Shown: piece by piece, positions 8,678-17,089 of the stretch
How the letters are laid out: every line of letters begins with the position of its first letter
Numbering within the stretch: the first letter of the stretch is position 1
Assembly: GCF_026241105.1 (NCBI RefSeq)
Contig: NZ_JAPFFT010000017.1
Span: forward strand, 46,764 to 110,763
Length of the DNA stretch: 64,000 bases
Direction: 5' to 3'
Source: Arthrobacter rhizophilus
GTDB taxonomy: Bacteria > Actinomycetota > Actinomycetes > Actinomycetales > Micrococcaceae
The notes under the pieces: model-generated
Seen by the model: only the letters and a program-made list of their open reading frames with translations
Told to the model about the DNA's origin: nothing
Database searches by the model: none
Translations under genes and position numbers: made by a program

Positions 8678-9294
8678 GCGTCGTTCCCCCGCAGGGCCGC
8701 TTTGGCCCTGTCCAAAGCGGTGTTGAGCCGGGCGTCGATCCAGCCCTGCGGATATTCCGCGATCGCGTCTCCGGGGTTCAGTGCCGGATCGGCTTTGAGT
8801 TCGACGCCGGCCACGTTCCCGGCGTCGACGGCGGCCAGCGCGGCAAGGTCTGCCGGGTGGAGGCGGATGGCAGTCACGGTTTCCAGCCCGGACACGGCTC
8901 CGAGGGCACGGGCGAGAGCAGCCCGGGCGGTGTTCTGGCCCTTGTCGAGTTCATAGCCAAGGATGGCTTCGGCAAGCTCGATCGCACTGGCCGCCAACAC
9001 ATCCTGCGCTTTTTCCAACGCAACGCCACGGTATTGACGGGTTGCGGCTGTGGCTGCTTCGAGCGCACGGACAGCTTGCGCTACCGTCTGCCGCCCGGCG
9101 TCGAGCATTGCGCGGTGTTCAGCCTGGAGCTGGTCGCGAAGGCGCTGCTGTTCCTGCGCCGCAGCCTTGATGCCTGCAGCGTAGCCTGCTGCGTGTCCTT
9201 GGGTGTAGCCGCTGTCCTTCTTGCGGGACCGCTCAGCTGGCTGGATGTCAGGGAAGACGACGCGGGCGAAATCGGTGGAGGCGTCAGTAGACAT
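8674..9294 (-). CDS. fliH: Flagellar assembly protein FliH
   Basis: A 206-residue protein with the FliH/V-ATPase E-subunit plan. There is a short N-terminus (FARVVFPDIQPAE), a Gly-containing helix (GYTQGHAAGYAAG), a long coiled coil, and a C-terminal domain (LKADPALNPGDAIAEYPQG, then WIDARLNTALDRAKAAL). FliH regulates the FliI ATPase and ties it to the C-ring. I chose ATG 9294, which overlaps the fliG end by 11 bp; a longer frame to 9384 would lie inside fliG. Confidence 0.9.
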   Translation of the reverse strand: MSTDASTDFARVVFPDIQPAERSRKKDSGYTQGHAAGYAAGIKAAAQEQQRLRDQLQAEHRAMLDAGRQTVAQAVRALEAATAATRQYRGVALEKAQDVLAASAIELAEAILGYELDKGQNTARAALARALGAVSGLETVTAIRLHPADLAALAAVDAGNVAGVELKADPALNPGDAIAEYPQGWIDARLNTALDRAKAALRGNDA

Positions 9295-10318
9295 AGTCGT
9301 CCTCTTCGCCGCGCCGGACCACGATTGCACCTTCGGCTTCCAATTCGCGGATCGAGCGGACAATCTCCGCGCGGGCCTCTTCAACCTGGGACGCGCGGAC
9401 AGGCCCGGCGGAAGCCATCTCGGCTTCGAGGATCTCGAGGTTCCGGCCGGACACGTTGGTGCGCACCGCTTCGAGCACTGCTGTAGGCGCGCCCTTCATG
9501 GCGACGGCGAGCACTTCGGCGTTGACTCCTCGCAGGATCTGCTGGATGTCGCGGCGTTCCAGTTTCACGATGTCCACGAAGGTCAGCATCCGGGCGCGCA
9601 CCTCCGTGGCCAGCTCCGGGTCGAGGGTCTCCAAACCGTCCAGTACGGAGCGTTCCGTGTTGACATCGGATCGGTTGATAATGTCGACCAGGGGTTGGAT
9701 TCCACCGACAATCTCGCTCGATTTCCTTTGCGACATGACCGCACCGGCACGCACTTTGAGGGTCTCGGCCACGATTCCCACGGCTTCCGGCGACGCCATT
9801 CCCATCGTGGCGATGCAACGGGCCACCTCGCTCCGTTGGACGTCGCCCAGACCGGCCATGACCGCGGAGGCCTTGCCCGGCCGCAGGTGCGCCAGGATCA
9901 AGGCAATGGTCTGGGGCATCTCGCTGTCGATCAGGGCCAAGAGTTGCCCGGAGTCCATCATTTCCAGGAACTCGAACGACTTCCCGGCCATGGTGGATGC
10001 AAGGCGGTCCATGAAACCTGCTGCTTTATCCGCACCGAAGGACGCTTCCAAGAGCCCGACGGCGAATTCCTGGCCACCGCGGGCAGTCCGGCGTCCGCTG
10101 ACCGCAAGTTCGTGGAACTCGGTCATGACGTGGTCCGCCACTGCCGAGGAGACGCGGCGCAAGCGCACGATCTCGGCGGCAATGTCTTCAGCCTCGGACT
10201 CTGAAAACTGGGTCATGACGGAGGCCGCACTGGCCGGGCTCATCTGCATCAGCACCACGGCCACCTTCTGGGCACCGGTCAGGCCGCCTACCTCCAAGCC
10301 GAGCTCTCCGGCCCTCAT
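9284..10318 (-). CDS. fliG: Flagellar motor switch protein FliG
   Basis: A 344-residue protein with FliG N, middle and C domains. The N-terminus has LTGAQKVAVVLMQMSPASAA; the middle domain has PQTIALILAHLRPGKASAVM; the C-terminal domain has ILRGVNAEVLAVAMKGAP. FliG couples the MS ring (FliF, next gene upstream) to the C-ring and to stator torque. The C-domain carries the usual charged residues. The start overlaps the fliF stop by four bases (ATGA). Confidence 0.95.
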   Translation of the reverse strand: MRAGELGLEVGGLTGAQKVAVVLMQMSPASAASVMTQFSESEAEDIAAEIVRLRRVSSAVADHVMTEFHELAVSGRRTARGGQEFAVGLLEASFGADKAAGFMDRLASTMAGKSFEFLEMMDSGQLLALIDSEMPQTIALILAHLRPGKASAVMAGLGDVQRSEVARCIATMGMASPEAVGIVAETLKVRAGAVMSQRKSSEIVGGIQPLVDIINRSDVNTERSVLDGLETLDPELATEVRARMLTFVDIVKLERRDIQQILRGVNAEVLAVAMKGAPTAVLEAVRTNVSGRNLEILEAEMASAGPVRASQVEEARAEIVRSIRELEAEGAIVVRRGEEDDYVY

Positions 10319-11949
10319 ACCGGCTGCTTTTCGTCCATGAGCCCACGCAGGTACTCGGCGGTCCGGGCCGGGTTTTCGGCGACCATGGCTTCAATCTGGG
10401 CACGCCGCCGCTCGCCGTCGAGCGCTTCGGCGCCTGGTATCGGCAAGGCAGGCATGGGCAAGGCCGGAACGGGATGCACCGGGGGCAGCTCAATCGCCGT
10501 CGTCGAGGGGGGCCCTTCAAGGGCCGGTGTCGTGACCGCAAGGGGAAGCATCTCGTAGTCAAGCCGCTCACCAAGGTCAACTGGTTCGCGTTGCTGCCTG
10601 CGCCGCAGGAGGATGAGCACAAGCACAATCAGGGCAACTACTGCCAGCAGGATGCTGCCCGCCAGGATGAGCGTATTCACCAAATCCGACTGTTGCTTGG
10701 CATCGGCTTGGGCCTTGGCCGAGCCCAGCGCTTGTGCGGCTGCGTCCGCAGCCGACGTGCTGAAGGGCAACACTTCGACAGTCACCACGTCGCCGCGCGC
10801 AGGATCGATGCCGGCGGCGGAAGTCACCAGTGCCTTGATCGAGTTGATGTTGAGTCCTGCAGCCGCGGACTGGTTGATGGCGACGGAGATGGTTTGGCGC
10901 TTCACGGCACCTTGGGGAATGGTGCGGTCTTCGGTGACCTTGTTGACCGCGTTGTTCTTGGTGGTGTCGCTGGAGTCGAAGGTTCCGTTGCCGTTGGTCC
11001 CGCCGGGCACAGCGATGTTGTCCGGTCCCAGGACGCCGGACGCACCGCCTCCCGTTCCGGTGAACTTCTCTGTCTTGGTGGTCTCGCTCAGCGGAACAGC
11101 GTCCTTGGCCGCGGAGAATGTCTCGCTGCGCTGTTGCGCGGATTCTGCGGTCACGTCGGCGGCGACGGCGACGGTGGCGTTGCCGGGTCCTACCACCTTG
11201 TCCAGCACGGCCCGCACCGAATCGGACGTGCGCTGCTGGTAGTCGGTGGCCTGTTTGGACGAGGAGCCCGTGGCTCCTCCACCCACCGTGGAGAGGACGT
11301 TGCCCTGCGAATCCACCACGGACACATTCGTTGGCTTCAGGTTTTCGATCGAGGCGGACGTCAAGTGCACAATCGCCTGGACCTTGTCCGCGGACAGGGT
11401 CACGCCCGGCCGTGTTTCCACGAACACGGATGCCGTGGCGTCCGGGGATTTGTCCACGAATACTGTTTTTGCCGGAATGGCGAGCTGCACGGCGGCGGTC
11501 TTGACGCCGTCCATGGCCTGGATGGTGGTAGCGAGTTCGCCCTCAAGCGCGCGCTTGTAGGTGACGGATTGCTGGAACTCGGAAGAGGTCACCCCGAGCT
11601 TGTCCAGCAGCGAATAGCCCGTGGCGGCGGCCGCCGGAAGGCCCGCTGCCGCTGCCTTCAGCCGCTCATCGTTGACCTTGTTGTCGGGAACCAGGATGGT
11701 GGAACCGCCATTGCTGAGCTCATACGGAACATTGTCCTTGCGCAACTGCTCCACGATCCCGTTGGCGTCGGTGTCCTTCAATCCGGAGAAAAGGGGCGAG
11801 TAGGACGGTTTGCCCAACCATGCTGACAGGGCCACCCCGCCCAGGACCAGGACTGCGATGCCGATGATGGCGATGGTGCGCTGCCCGGCGGTGAACCCCT
11901 TGAATCCATCGCCGAGCTTGCGAAAGAAAGCGGCAATCTGTGGAGGCAT
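10315..11949 (-). CDS. fliF: Flagellar MS-ring protein FliF
   Basis: A 544-residue membrane protein. The first TM segment lies at about residues 20-45 (IAIIGIAVLVLGGVALSAWL) and the second at about 440-465 (LVNTLILAGSILLAVVALIV), with the ring-building periplasmic-type region between (LSPLFSGLKDTDANGIVEQL-like, then SVTYKRALEGELATTIQAMD). The cytoplasmic tail ends with ENPARTAEYLRGLMDEKQ, the FliG-binding segment. It forms the MS ring around the export gate. The start overlaps the fliE stop. Confidence 0.95.
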   Translation of the reverse strand: MPPQIAAFFRKLGDGFKGFTAGQRTIAIIGIAVLVLGGVALSAWLGKPSYSPLFSGLKDTDANGIVEQLRKDNVPYELSNGGSTILVPDNKVNDERLKAAAAGLPAAAATGYSLLDKLGVTSSEFQQSVTYKRALEGELATTIQAMDGVKTAAVQLAIPAKTVFVDKSPDATASVFVETRPGVTLSADKVQAIVHLTSASIENLKPTNVSVVDSQGNVLSTVGGGATGSSSKQATDYQQRTSDSVRAVLDKVVGPGNATVAVAADVTAESAQQRSETFSAAKDAVPLSETTKTEKFTGTGGGASGVLGPDNIAVPGGTNGNGTFDSSDTTKNNAVNKVTEDRTIPQGAVKRQTISVAINQSAAAGLNINSIKALVTSAAGIDPARGDVVTVEVLPFSTSAADAAAQALGSAKAQADAKQQSDLVNTLILAGSILLAVVALIVLVLILLRRRQQREPVDLGERLDYEMLPLAVTTPALEGPPSTTAIELPPVHPVPALPMPALPIPGAEALDGERRRAQIEAMVAENPARTAEYLRGLMDEKQPV

Positions 11950-12293
11950 CAGGCCTGCATCCTCATGATCTCGTTGAACGCGTCAACGCCCTTGTTCCGT
12001 ACCGTGGCCACAAGTTCCAAAGTGATCTGGGCGCGTGTGGCCGCGATGGTCGCCTTGTGGATGTCATCAAGGTTGCCCGTCACCGCGGACACAGCCAGCT
12101 GGTTCGACGTCGATTGCAGTGACTGGAGGTTGTCCACGGCGCCGGTAAGCGCGGTGGCGAAGCCGTTGCCGCCCGCCGCCCCGGCCGTTCCAGTGGCGTT
12201 ACCTGTGCCACCCGCGTAGCCGGTGCCGCTGACGCCCTGCACGCCAAGCCCGTTGCCAGCGCCTTGAATTGCACCGATCGGGTCCAATGCCAT
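11949..12293 (-). CDS. fliE: Flagellar hook-basal body protein FliE
   Basis: A 114-residue protein with the FliE C-terminal region: LTGAVDNLQSLQSTSNQLAV followed by DDIHKATIAATRAQITLELV and ending FNEIMRMQA. FliE joins the MS ring/export gate to the rod. The N-terminus is a Gly-rich low-complexity stretch. It overlaps flgC and fliF by a few bases, so it is translationally coupled in the flgBC-fliEFG operon. Confidence 0.93.
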   Translation of the reverse strand: MALDPIGAIQGAGNGLGVQGVSGTGYAGGTGNATGTAGAAGGNGFATALTGAVDNLQSLQSTSNQLAVSAVTGNLDDIHKATIAATRAQITLELVATVRNKGVDAFNEIMRMQA

Positions 12294-12685
12294 CAGGATT
12301 TTCCTATCTCAAGCGCTGCCAGGTAAGTCTCGCGGGCGCGGTCCACCACCTGGGCGTTGGCCTGGTAACCGCGTTGGGCCACAATCAGGGAACCCATCTG
12401 TTCGGCGATGTCTATGTCCGGATAGCGGACGTAGCCTTGGGCATCGGCCAGCGGATGGTCAGGTTGGTACACGAGCCTGCCCGTTGCACTGCCTTGAGTG
12501 GTGGCCTTGACGTAAACGCCGGTTCCGTTGCTGCCTTCGGCGGCCTCGATGTAGCGCGCTTGGAACGCCTTGCCGTTGGTGCGGGTCGCGGTGTTCATGT
12601 TCGCCAGGTTGTCCGAGACGGCGTCGAGCCACTTGCGGTGCACGGTCAGGGCGGAGCCGGCAATGCCGATCGCATCAAAGGTCAT
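12293..12685 (-). CDS. flgC: Flagellar basal-body rod protein FlgC
   Basis: A 130-residue proximal rod protein. The N-terminal signature is AGSALTVHRKWLDAVSDNLA followed by NMNTATR, and the C-terminal signature is MGSLIVAQRGYQANAQVVD. FlgC forms the rod with FlgB and FliE. Length is normal for the family and the start overlaps the flgB stop (ATGA). Confidence 0.95.
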   Translation of the reverse strand: MTFDAIGIAGSALTVHRKWLDAVSDNLANMNTATRTNGKAFQARYIEAAEGSNGTGVYVKATTQGSATGRLVYQPDHPLADAQGYVRYPDIDIAEQMGSLIVAQRGYQANAQVVDRARETYLAALEIGKS

Positions 12686-13026
12686 CAGCTGGTCCTCATG
12701 GCGGTGCGGAGGGCCGTGAATTCGCTGCTGGCGGCCCGGGCCGCGAACTGGTACCGGAGCACGGTGTCGATGTTGGAAAGGGTTTCGGTGTCCAGGTTCA
12801 CGTTGTTGCCGTTGAGCTGGGCGGGCTCCTGCGACGTCGAGATCGTGGATGCGGCGTACCCGTCACCTGAGCGCACGGAGGCTGCGAGGGCGTCTTCGAA
12901 CTGGACCCTCTTGGCGTGGTAGTTAGGGGTGTTGATGTTCGCGATGTTGTTGGCGATGGTGCGCTGGCGCAATGTCAGCCCGTCGAGCGCGCTACCAAGG
13001 GCAACAGAAGTCACTGAATCGAACAC
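12685..13026 (-). CDS. flgB: Flagellar basal-body rod protein FlgB
   Basis: A 113-residue proximal rod protein: LDGLTLRQRTIANNIANINT followed by PNYHAKRVQFEDAL, with a C-terminal NLDTETLSNIDTVLRYQFAA. It is the first gene of a tightly overlapping operon running to flgE. The start is GTG at 13026. A candidate motility-sigma promoter lies 77 bp upstream. Confidence 0.95.
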   Translation of the reverse strand: MFDSVTSVALGSALDGLTLRQRTIANNIANINTPNYHAKRVQFEDALAASVRSGDGYAASTISTSQEPAQLNGNNVNLDTETLSNIDTVLRYQFAARAASSEFTALRTAMRTS

Positions 13027-13102
13027 GACGGCCTGCCTTCGCGAATAGATATGAAGAGGCCGATCCGTGGCCGCGCATCGAGCGATCCCTGCTCAACTTC
13101 CA

Positions 13103-13129
13103 CCATCGGCACCTACAGGGCATCCGTTA
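13103..13129 (-). promoter_or_regulatory. Candidate FliA/WhiG-type promoter for the flgB operon
   Basis: On the minus strand TAAC (13129-13126) is followed by 15 bases and then GCCGATGG (13110-13103). This fits the actinobacterial WhiG/FliA pattern TAAA-N15-GCCGATAA at most positions, and matches the two promoter candidates near 16311 and 16431 in spacing. It is 77 bp upstream of flgB in a true intergenic gap. It lies between the arms of a 10-bp inverted repeat, CAACTTCCAC (13094-13103) and GTGGAAGTTG (13137-13146). Confidence 0.55.
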
Positions 13130-13163
13130 GTCGATCGTGGAAGTTGTTTTCGGTGCGTTCTCT

Positions 13164-13454
13164 TCAGCCTTGGACGTCAAGGAACAGCGGCCGCGCTGTA
13201 CTTTGGGTGTTCGGGACAGTGCTGAGGGCGTCCAAGTGGGCCAGAGCGTCGTTGCGGACCTTGCCGAGCATGGCCATTGCTTCCAGCTGCGCGTCGAGGA
13301 CCCGCCGCGCCCTGTCAGCCAATTCCACTGGAAGAGGCCTGGCCTCGTCGGGAGGATTCCATGGCGCGGGTTCTCCGCTGACGAAGGCCTCTGCGATGCC
13401 GGCTTCCAAGCGGTCCAGGATTTCGGACCATTCCTGAACCGAATCAGCCGACAC
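13164..13454 (-). CDS. Small flagellar protein in the FliT position
   Basis: A 96-residue protein starting SADSVQEWSEILDRLEAGIA, mainly helical, with LDAQLEAMAMLGKVRNDAL in the C-terminal half. It follows fliS directly (the start lies 11 bp inside fliS), where many Gram-positive clusters carry the FliD chaperone FliT. I do not recognise a diagnostic motif, so FliT is an inference from position, size and helicity. The start is GTG at 13454; no strong ribosome binding site is visible, consistent with coupling to fliS translation. Confidence 0.6.
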   Translation of the reverse strand: MSADSVQEWSEILDRLEAGIAEAFVSGEPAPWNPPDEARPLPVELADRARRVLDAQLEAMAMLGKVRNDALAHLDALSTVPNTQSTARPLFLDVQG

Positions 13455-13884
13455 CGAGCATGCCGTTCGTCCTGGTCGTGGCGGATACCGTGGCCTGGAC
13501 CGGCAGCTGTGAGGCAGCCTCGTGCCATCCTTGCCGTAGGGGCTCCAGGAGCGCAATGCATTCCTTGGTCCGGTTGACGTCGCGGTAGATGTTGGCCCCG
13601 ATCATGGCTTCCATGGCGTACTGGTAGATGCTCAGCAGCCCGGGCGCCCCATCCCATGCATCGGTCTTCAAGGTGGAGGACAACTCGGTGACGATCGCCT
13701 GTGCATGCAAGAGGTTTTCACTTGCGACTCCCCAGTTGGCGTTCTCCTGGGCGAATTGGGCGCGGTTCAGGTCCAGGAGCAGCCGATCATACAGCATGGT
13801 GAGCAATCGGGCCGGCGGGGCGGAAAGGACTGCATCGTCGTTGTAGCGCGAAAGCTGGCTGGCGCGGAGGGCTGTGGAAGTCAT
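13444..13884 (-). CDS. fliS: Flagellin-specific export chaperone FliS
   Basis: A 146-residue protein with FliS motifs: LSAPPARLLTMLYDRLLLDL, then an Asn-rich helix with ASENLLHAQAIVTELSSTL and YQYAMEAMIGANIYRD. FliS caps flagellin in the cytosol before export. ATG 13884 is preceded by AAGGAG at good spacing. It sits directly after fliD, in the usual fliD-fliS order. Confidence 0.93.
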   Translation of the reverse strand: MTSTALRASQLSRYNDDAVLSAPPARLLTMLYDRLLLDLNRAQFAQENANWGVASENLLHAQAIVTELSSTLKTDAWDGAPGLLSIYQYAMEAMIGANIYRDVNRTKECIALLEPLRQGWHEAASQLPVQATVSATTRTNGMLGVG

Positions 13885-13895
13885 GGTTACGCTCC

Positions 13896-15275
13896 TTACT
13901 TGGTCGAGGTCGAGAGGCCGGCAATCTGGCCCGTGAGCCATGATTGCTGCGCGTTGAGTTGGCCAAGGGCGACTTCCATGGCGTTGTACGTGGTTTGCAA
14001 GGTCAGCCGCCTGGTGGCCAAGCGCTGGTCCCAGTCGGAGATCTGGCTGCCCAGATCCGCCACTTCGGATTGTTGTCCTTTGATCAGGCCGGTAACCGAG
14101 CCGCTGATCGGATCGGTTGCATTGTTGGCGGCGTCGGACACCCGGGACGCGATGGTTTGGAGTGCTGCTTGCGTACCGGAGGGGTCCGAGGCCAATGAGG
14201 ATTGGAGCTTGGCTGCGTCAAAAGTGAAGTTGCCGTCCCTGGTGACGTTAATTCCGTACTCGGACGGAGACTTCCCGTTCACGGGCATCGACATCGCGGC
14301 GAAGACGTCGTCGTTGACCGCGCGGATGCTGCTGTTGCCGGTGAAGATCCCGCCGCTTGCCGCGCTGGCGCCCTTCGCGTCCGTTGTCTGGGTCACCGTG
14401 CTGTAGATGGACACGAAGCCAAGCACGTCATTGACCGCGTTCACCAAGTCGCCGGCCTTTTTGGTGATCCCTGTGGAGTCACTCGCGATGTTGACGGTCA
14501 CAGGTCCGGCTGTGGCCGCTGACGCTGTGACTGATACACCGGGAAGCAACTCGGTGAAAGTGTTCGTTCCGGAGGTGATCGTCTGGGCTGCCGACGTGCC
14601 GGCATACAGCGTTGCTTTGGCGTCTTGGGCGGCCTTGACCACGGCGGCCGAGGGGTCTGCCATCAGGTCGGTTGCGGTGCCCGCGCTCACTTGCGCTGCG
14701 GTACCCTGGTAGACGCTGAAGGCGCCTGTCGAGCCGGAAGTGGCTGCGGTCAGTTGAAGTCGATAGGTCCCGTTGCCTGCGGGAACCTTCACGGCCCGCG
14801 CCGGGCCGGAGGCTGCGTTGATTGCCGTCACGACGTCGTCGAGGGAGGTGGATCCCGGCGTGATCTCGGTCTGTTTTCCCGTGGAATCGACGAGTGTGAG
14901 GTGCGCGGGAGCACCCGAGCCGTCCGTAGGCCAACTGGTGATGGCGGCGCTAACATCCACTTGGCTCTGGGCCAACTGGGTGACTGTGACATCAATAGAG
15001 CCCGCGGTCGCGGAGGTGGTCGCCGTCGCAGTGAGCAGTGGCGAGCTCGTGGTGGCGGTAAACAAGTTCATGGCGTTCAAGGCCGAGTCGCCGCTCGCAA
15101 GGCCCTTCAGTGAAGACAATTTGGAGTTGAGCGACTGAAGCGTCGAAATCATCGTCTGGTCTGACACAAGCTTTGTCTTCAGTTGTGTCTGCGGTTGTGC
15201 TTCCACAGCCATGAGCGAACTAATGATTGAGGTGGTGTTCAAGCCGCTGGCGAGACCGTCGATCGAGCTTCCCAC
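13896..15275 (-). CDS. fliD: Flagellar filament cap protein FliD
   Basis: A 459-residue protein. The FliD N-terminal region reads GSSIDGLASGLNTTSIISSL, with QTQLKTKL and MISTLQSLNSKLSSL coiled coil. A variable middle domain follows, and the C-terminal FliD_C has SSIRAVNDDVFAAMSM, YGINVTRDGNFTFDAAKL and SQISDWDQRLATRRLTLQ. It caps the filament and promotes flagellin polymerisation. It follows fliC after a strong hairpin, so some readthrough or a weak internal promoter is probably used. Confidence 0.94.
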   Translation of the reverse strand: MGSSIDGLASGLNTTSIISSLMAVEAQPQTQLKTKLVSDQTMISTLQSLNSKLSSLKGLASGDSALNAMNLFTATTSSPLLTATATTSATAGSIDVTVTQLAQSQVDVSAAITSWPTDGSGAPAHLTLVDSTGKQTEITPGSTSLDDVVTAINAASGPARAVKVPAGNGTYRLQLTAATSGSTGAFSVYQGTAAQVSAGTATDLMADPSAAVVKAAQDAKATLYAGTSAAQTITSGTNTFTELLPGVSVTASAATAGPVTVNIASDSTGITKKAGDLVNAVNDVLGFVSIYSTVTQTTDAKGASAASGGIFTGNSSIRAVNDDVFAAMSMPVNGKSPSEYGINVTRDGNFTFDAAKLQSSLASDPSGTQAALQTIASRVSDAANNATDPISGSVTGLIKGQQSEVADLGSQISDWDQRLATRRLTLQTTYNAMEVALGQLNAQQSWLTGQIAGLSTSTK

Positions 15276-15320
15276 GGTTTGTCCTTCCGGATGTGTTGGT
15301 TATGTCAGCGGGATCCGGAC

Positions 15321-15364
15321 GCGAATGGCGGCCAAGGGGTATACCCGCCCTGGCCGCCATTCGC
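15321..15364 (-). terminator. Stem-loop between fliC and fliD
   Basis: A perfect 14-bp inverted repeat, GCGAATGGCGGCCA at 15321-15334 and TGGCCGCCATTCGC at 15351-15364, with a 16-base loop that itself contains the palindrome GGGTATACCC. It lies 28 bp after the fliC stop on the minus strand. There is no long T-run, so it may be a partial terminator or an mRNA-stabilising hairpin that keeps flagellin mRNA above fliD mRNA. Confidence 0.7.
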
Positions 15365-15391
15365 TTATTACCGGTCTGTTACCGGAAGGTC

Positions 15392-16246
15392 CTAGCGCAG
15401 GAGCGAGAGAATGCCCTGGCCGGACTGGTTGGCCTGGGCCAGCATTGCGGTGCCGGCCTGGGACATGATGTTGGCCTTGGTGTACTTGACCATTTCCGCA
15501 GCCATATCGGTGTCCGTGATGCGGGACTGAGCCGCCTGCAGGTTTTCGCCGGAGACCTGGAGGGTCTTCGTGGCGTGTTCCAAACGGTTCTGGGTTGCGC
15601 CCAAGTCAGCGCGCTGAGCCGAAACCGCGGCGATGGCAGTGTCGATGGTTCCAATCGTTGTCTGAGCTGTTGCGCTCGTGCCGACCAGGAAGCCGGCAGC
15701 ACCAGCAGCACCAGCCAGCGTGCCAACGGCGGTGGGAACGTCGCCAAGGGTGATGGCGATCTTGTCGTTGGCGCTGCCGCCAGTACCGACCTGGATGCTC
15801 AGGGTAGCGCCACTGTTGCCACCTGCACCCTGGAGCAGGTCAATGCCATTGAACTGGGTGGACTTAGTGAGACGGTCCAGTTCCTTGCCGAGCGAGTCAC
15901 CTTCGCCCTTGATAGCCGTGCGAGATGCGGCGTTGTTGGTGTCGTTCGAGCCCTGGACAGCGAGGTCACGCATGCGCTGCAGGATCGAGTGGACTTCGGT
16001 CAGGGCGCCTTCAGTGGTCTGGATGACCGAGATGCCGTCCTGGGCGTTACGGGCGGCGACTGCCGAGCCGCTGACCTGGGACTTCAGTCCTTCCGAGATC
16101 GCGAGGCCGGCTGCGTCGTCAGCGGCACGGTTGATGCGAAGGCCACTCGAGAGCTTTTCCATCGACTTGGACACGTCGTTTTGCGTGCGGTTGAGGTTGC
16201 CGTAAGCGTTGTTCGCCATCAGGTTTGTGTTGATTGCCATGCCCAT
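15392..16246 (-). CDS. fliC: Flagellin FliC
   Basis: A 284-residue flagellin with conserved D0/D1 ends: N-terminal MEKLSSGLRINRAADDAAGL with NAQDGISVIQTTEGALTEVH, and C-terminal ISQAGTAMLAQANQSGQGIL-type helix ending SLLR. The central variable region is short (about 60 residues, Gly/Ala-rich), giving a compact flagellin. The start at 16246 has GGAGG eight bases upstream; an alternative ATG is at 16240. The promoter candidate at 16311-16337 and the stem-loop after the gene suggest a mainly monocistronic, highly expressed transcript. Confidence 0.96.
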   Translation of the reverse strand: MGMAINTNLMANNAYGNLNRTQNDVSKSMEKLSSGLRINRAADDAAGLAISEGLKSQVSGSAVAARNAQDGISVIQTTEGALTEVHSILQRMRDLAVQGSNDTNNAASRTAIKGEGDSLGKELDRLTKSTQFNGIDLLQGAGGNSGATLSIQVGTGGSANDKIAITLGDVPTAVGTLAGAAGAAGFLVGTSATAQTTIGTIDTAIAAVSAQRADLGATQNRLEHATKTLQVSGENLQAAQSRITDTDMAAEMVKYTKANIMSQAGTAMLAQANQSGQGILSLLR

Positions 16247-16310
16247 GATGTATTCCTCCGTGATTGGGTCTGGTATTACTCCCAGGCCGTCCGTGGCCTG
16301 TCACTTCTGG

Positions 16311-16337
16311 TTATCGGAACGGCGGTTCTGTTGGTTA
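16311..16337 (-). promoter_or_regulatory. Candidate FliA/WhiG-type promoter for fliC
   Basis: On the minus strand TAAC (16337-16334) is followed by exactly 15 bases and TCCGATAA (16318-16311). This matches the motility-sigma -10 element GCCGATAA at seven of eight positions. It is 65 bp upstream of the fliC start in the divergent fliC/flgN region. Confidence 0.65.
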
Positions 16338-16430
16338 GCAAAAGCCGCAGGAAAAATTTGCTGCGGCCCACAAGATCGACCATCGGACGCTTGACTGGAC
16401 AAAGTGTCCAAATCATGCATCAACAACTCC

Positions 16431-16457
16431 TAACGCATGGGGCAAGGCGGCCGATAG
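16431..16457 (+). promoter_or_regulatory. Candidate FliA/WhiG-type promoter for flgN-flgK-flgL-fliW
   Basis: On the plus strand TAAC (16431-16434), 15 bases, then GCCGATAG (16450-16457) repeat the layout of the fliC promoter candidate on the opposite strand. It lies 88 bp upstream of flgN. With the fliC site it explains the 298-bp divergent intergenic region, in which I see no gene. Confidence 0.6.
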
Positions 16458-16544
16458 TTGTTTCCAGCGCGGTGAAGGCACAGGGGAAGTGCTTTCTCGC
16501 GGGAACGCACCCGAAAACCAACCCGGAACTGGAGTTGACCCGCC

Positions 16545-17045
16545 ATGGCCATCCATGAACTGTCGGCCCTGCTGTGGCGAGAGCGTGAGCTGCTGGATCT
16601 GCTGACATTCAAGCTGGAGGAGGAGCAGCTGCTCCTCACGGCAGGCAAATCCCGCTGGTTGCCACATGGCACGCGGGAAGTGGAGCAGGTCCTGGAGCAC
16701 CTCTCCAAGGCCGGTCTGGCCAGGGCTGTGGAAGTAGCGGCCGTGGCAGAGCAATGGGGCCTGCCCGCGGAGGCCTCGCTGGGCGAGCTGGCCTCGGCCG
16801 CCCCGGAAGAGGCCTGGGCTGATGTCCTGTCCGCGCACCTGAATGCCATGCACCAGCAGACCGCCACCATCAAGGAGCTGCGTGATTCCAACGAGCAGTT
16901 CCTCCGCGCCGCCGTCCGTTCCACCCAGGAGACCATGGCGGACCTGAAGCCGGCTGCGGGGACCTACGACTCCCACGGCCGAACCGGATCCCAGGGCCGG
17001 ACCGGGGAATCAGCCCCGTCCCGCCTTTTCGACCAGCAATTCTGA
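16545..17045 (+). CDS. flgN: FlgN-type flagellar export chaperone
   Basis: A 166-residue helical protein beginning with a Leu/Glu-rich coiled coil (LWRERELLDLLTFKLEEEQ), with LRDSNEQFLRAAVRSTQETM near the end of the structured part. This matches the FlgN family, the chaperone for hook-filament junction proteins FlgK and FlgL, which are the next two genes. The C-terminus is a short Gly/Arg/Ser tail. The start ATG 16545 has only a modest ribosome binding site. Confidence 0.85.
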   Translation: MAIHELSALLWRERELLDLLTFKLEEEQLLLTAGKSRWLPHGTREVEQVLEHLSKAGLARAVEVAAVAEQWGLPAEASLGELASAAPEEAWADVLSAHLNAMHQQTATIKELRDSNEQFLRAAVRSTQETMADLKPAAGTYDSHGRTGSQGRTGESAPSRLFDQQF

Positions 17046-17089
17046 CCGAAACTCATCAAACGCAGCCCCGGACCACCAAAGGATAAGCA

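Noticed and set aside
10474..11826. 450-codon plus-strand frame opposite fliF
   Set aside because: Antisense of a certain fliF gene; composition (His/Gly/Arg-rich) is typical of a reversed reading.
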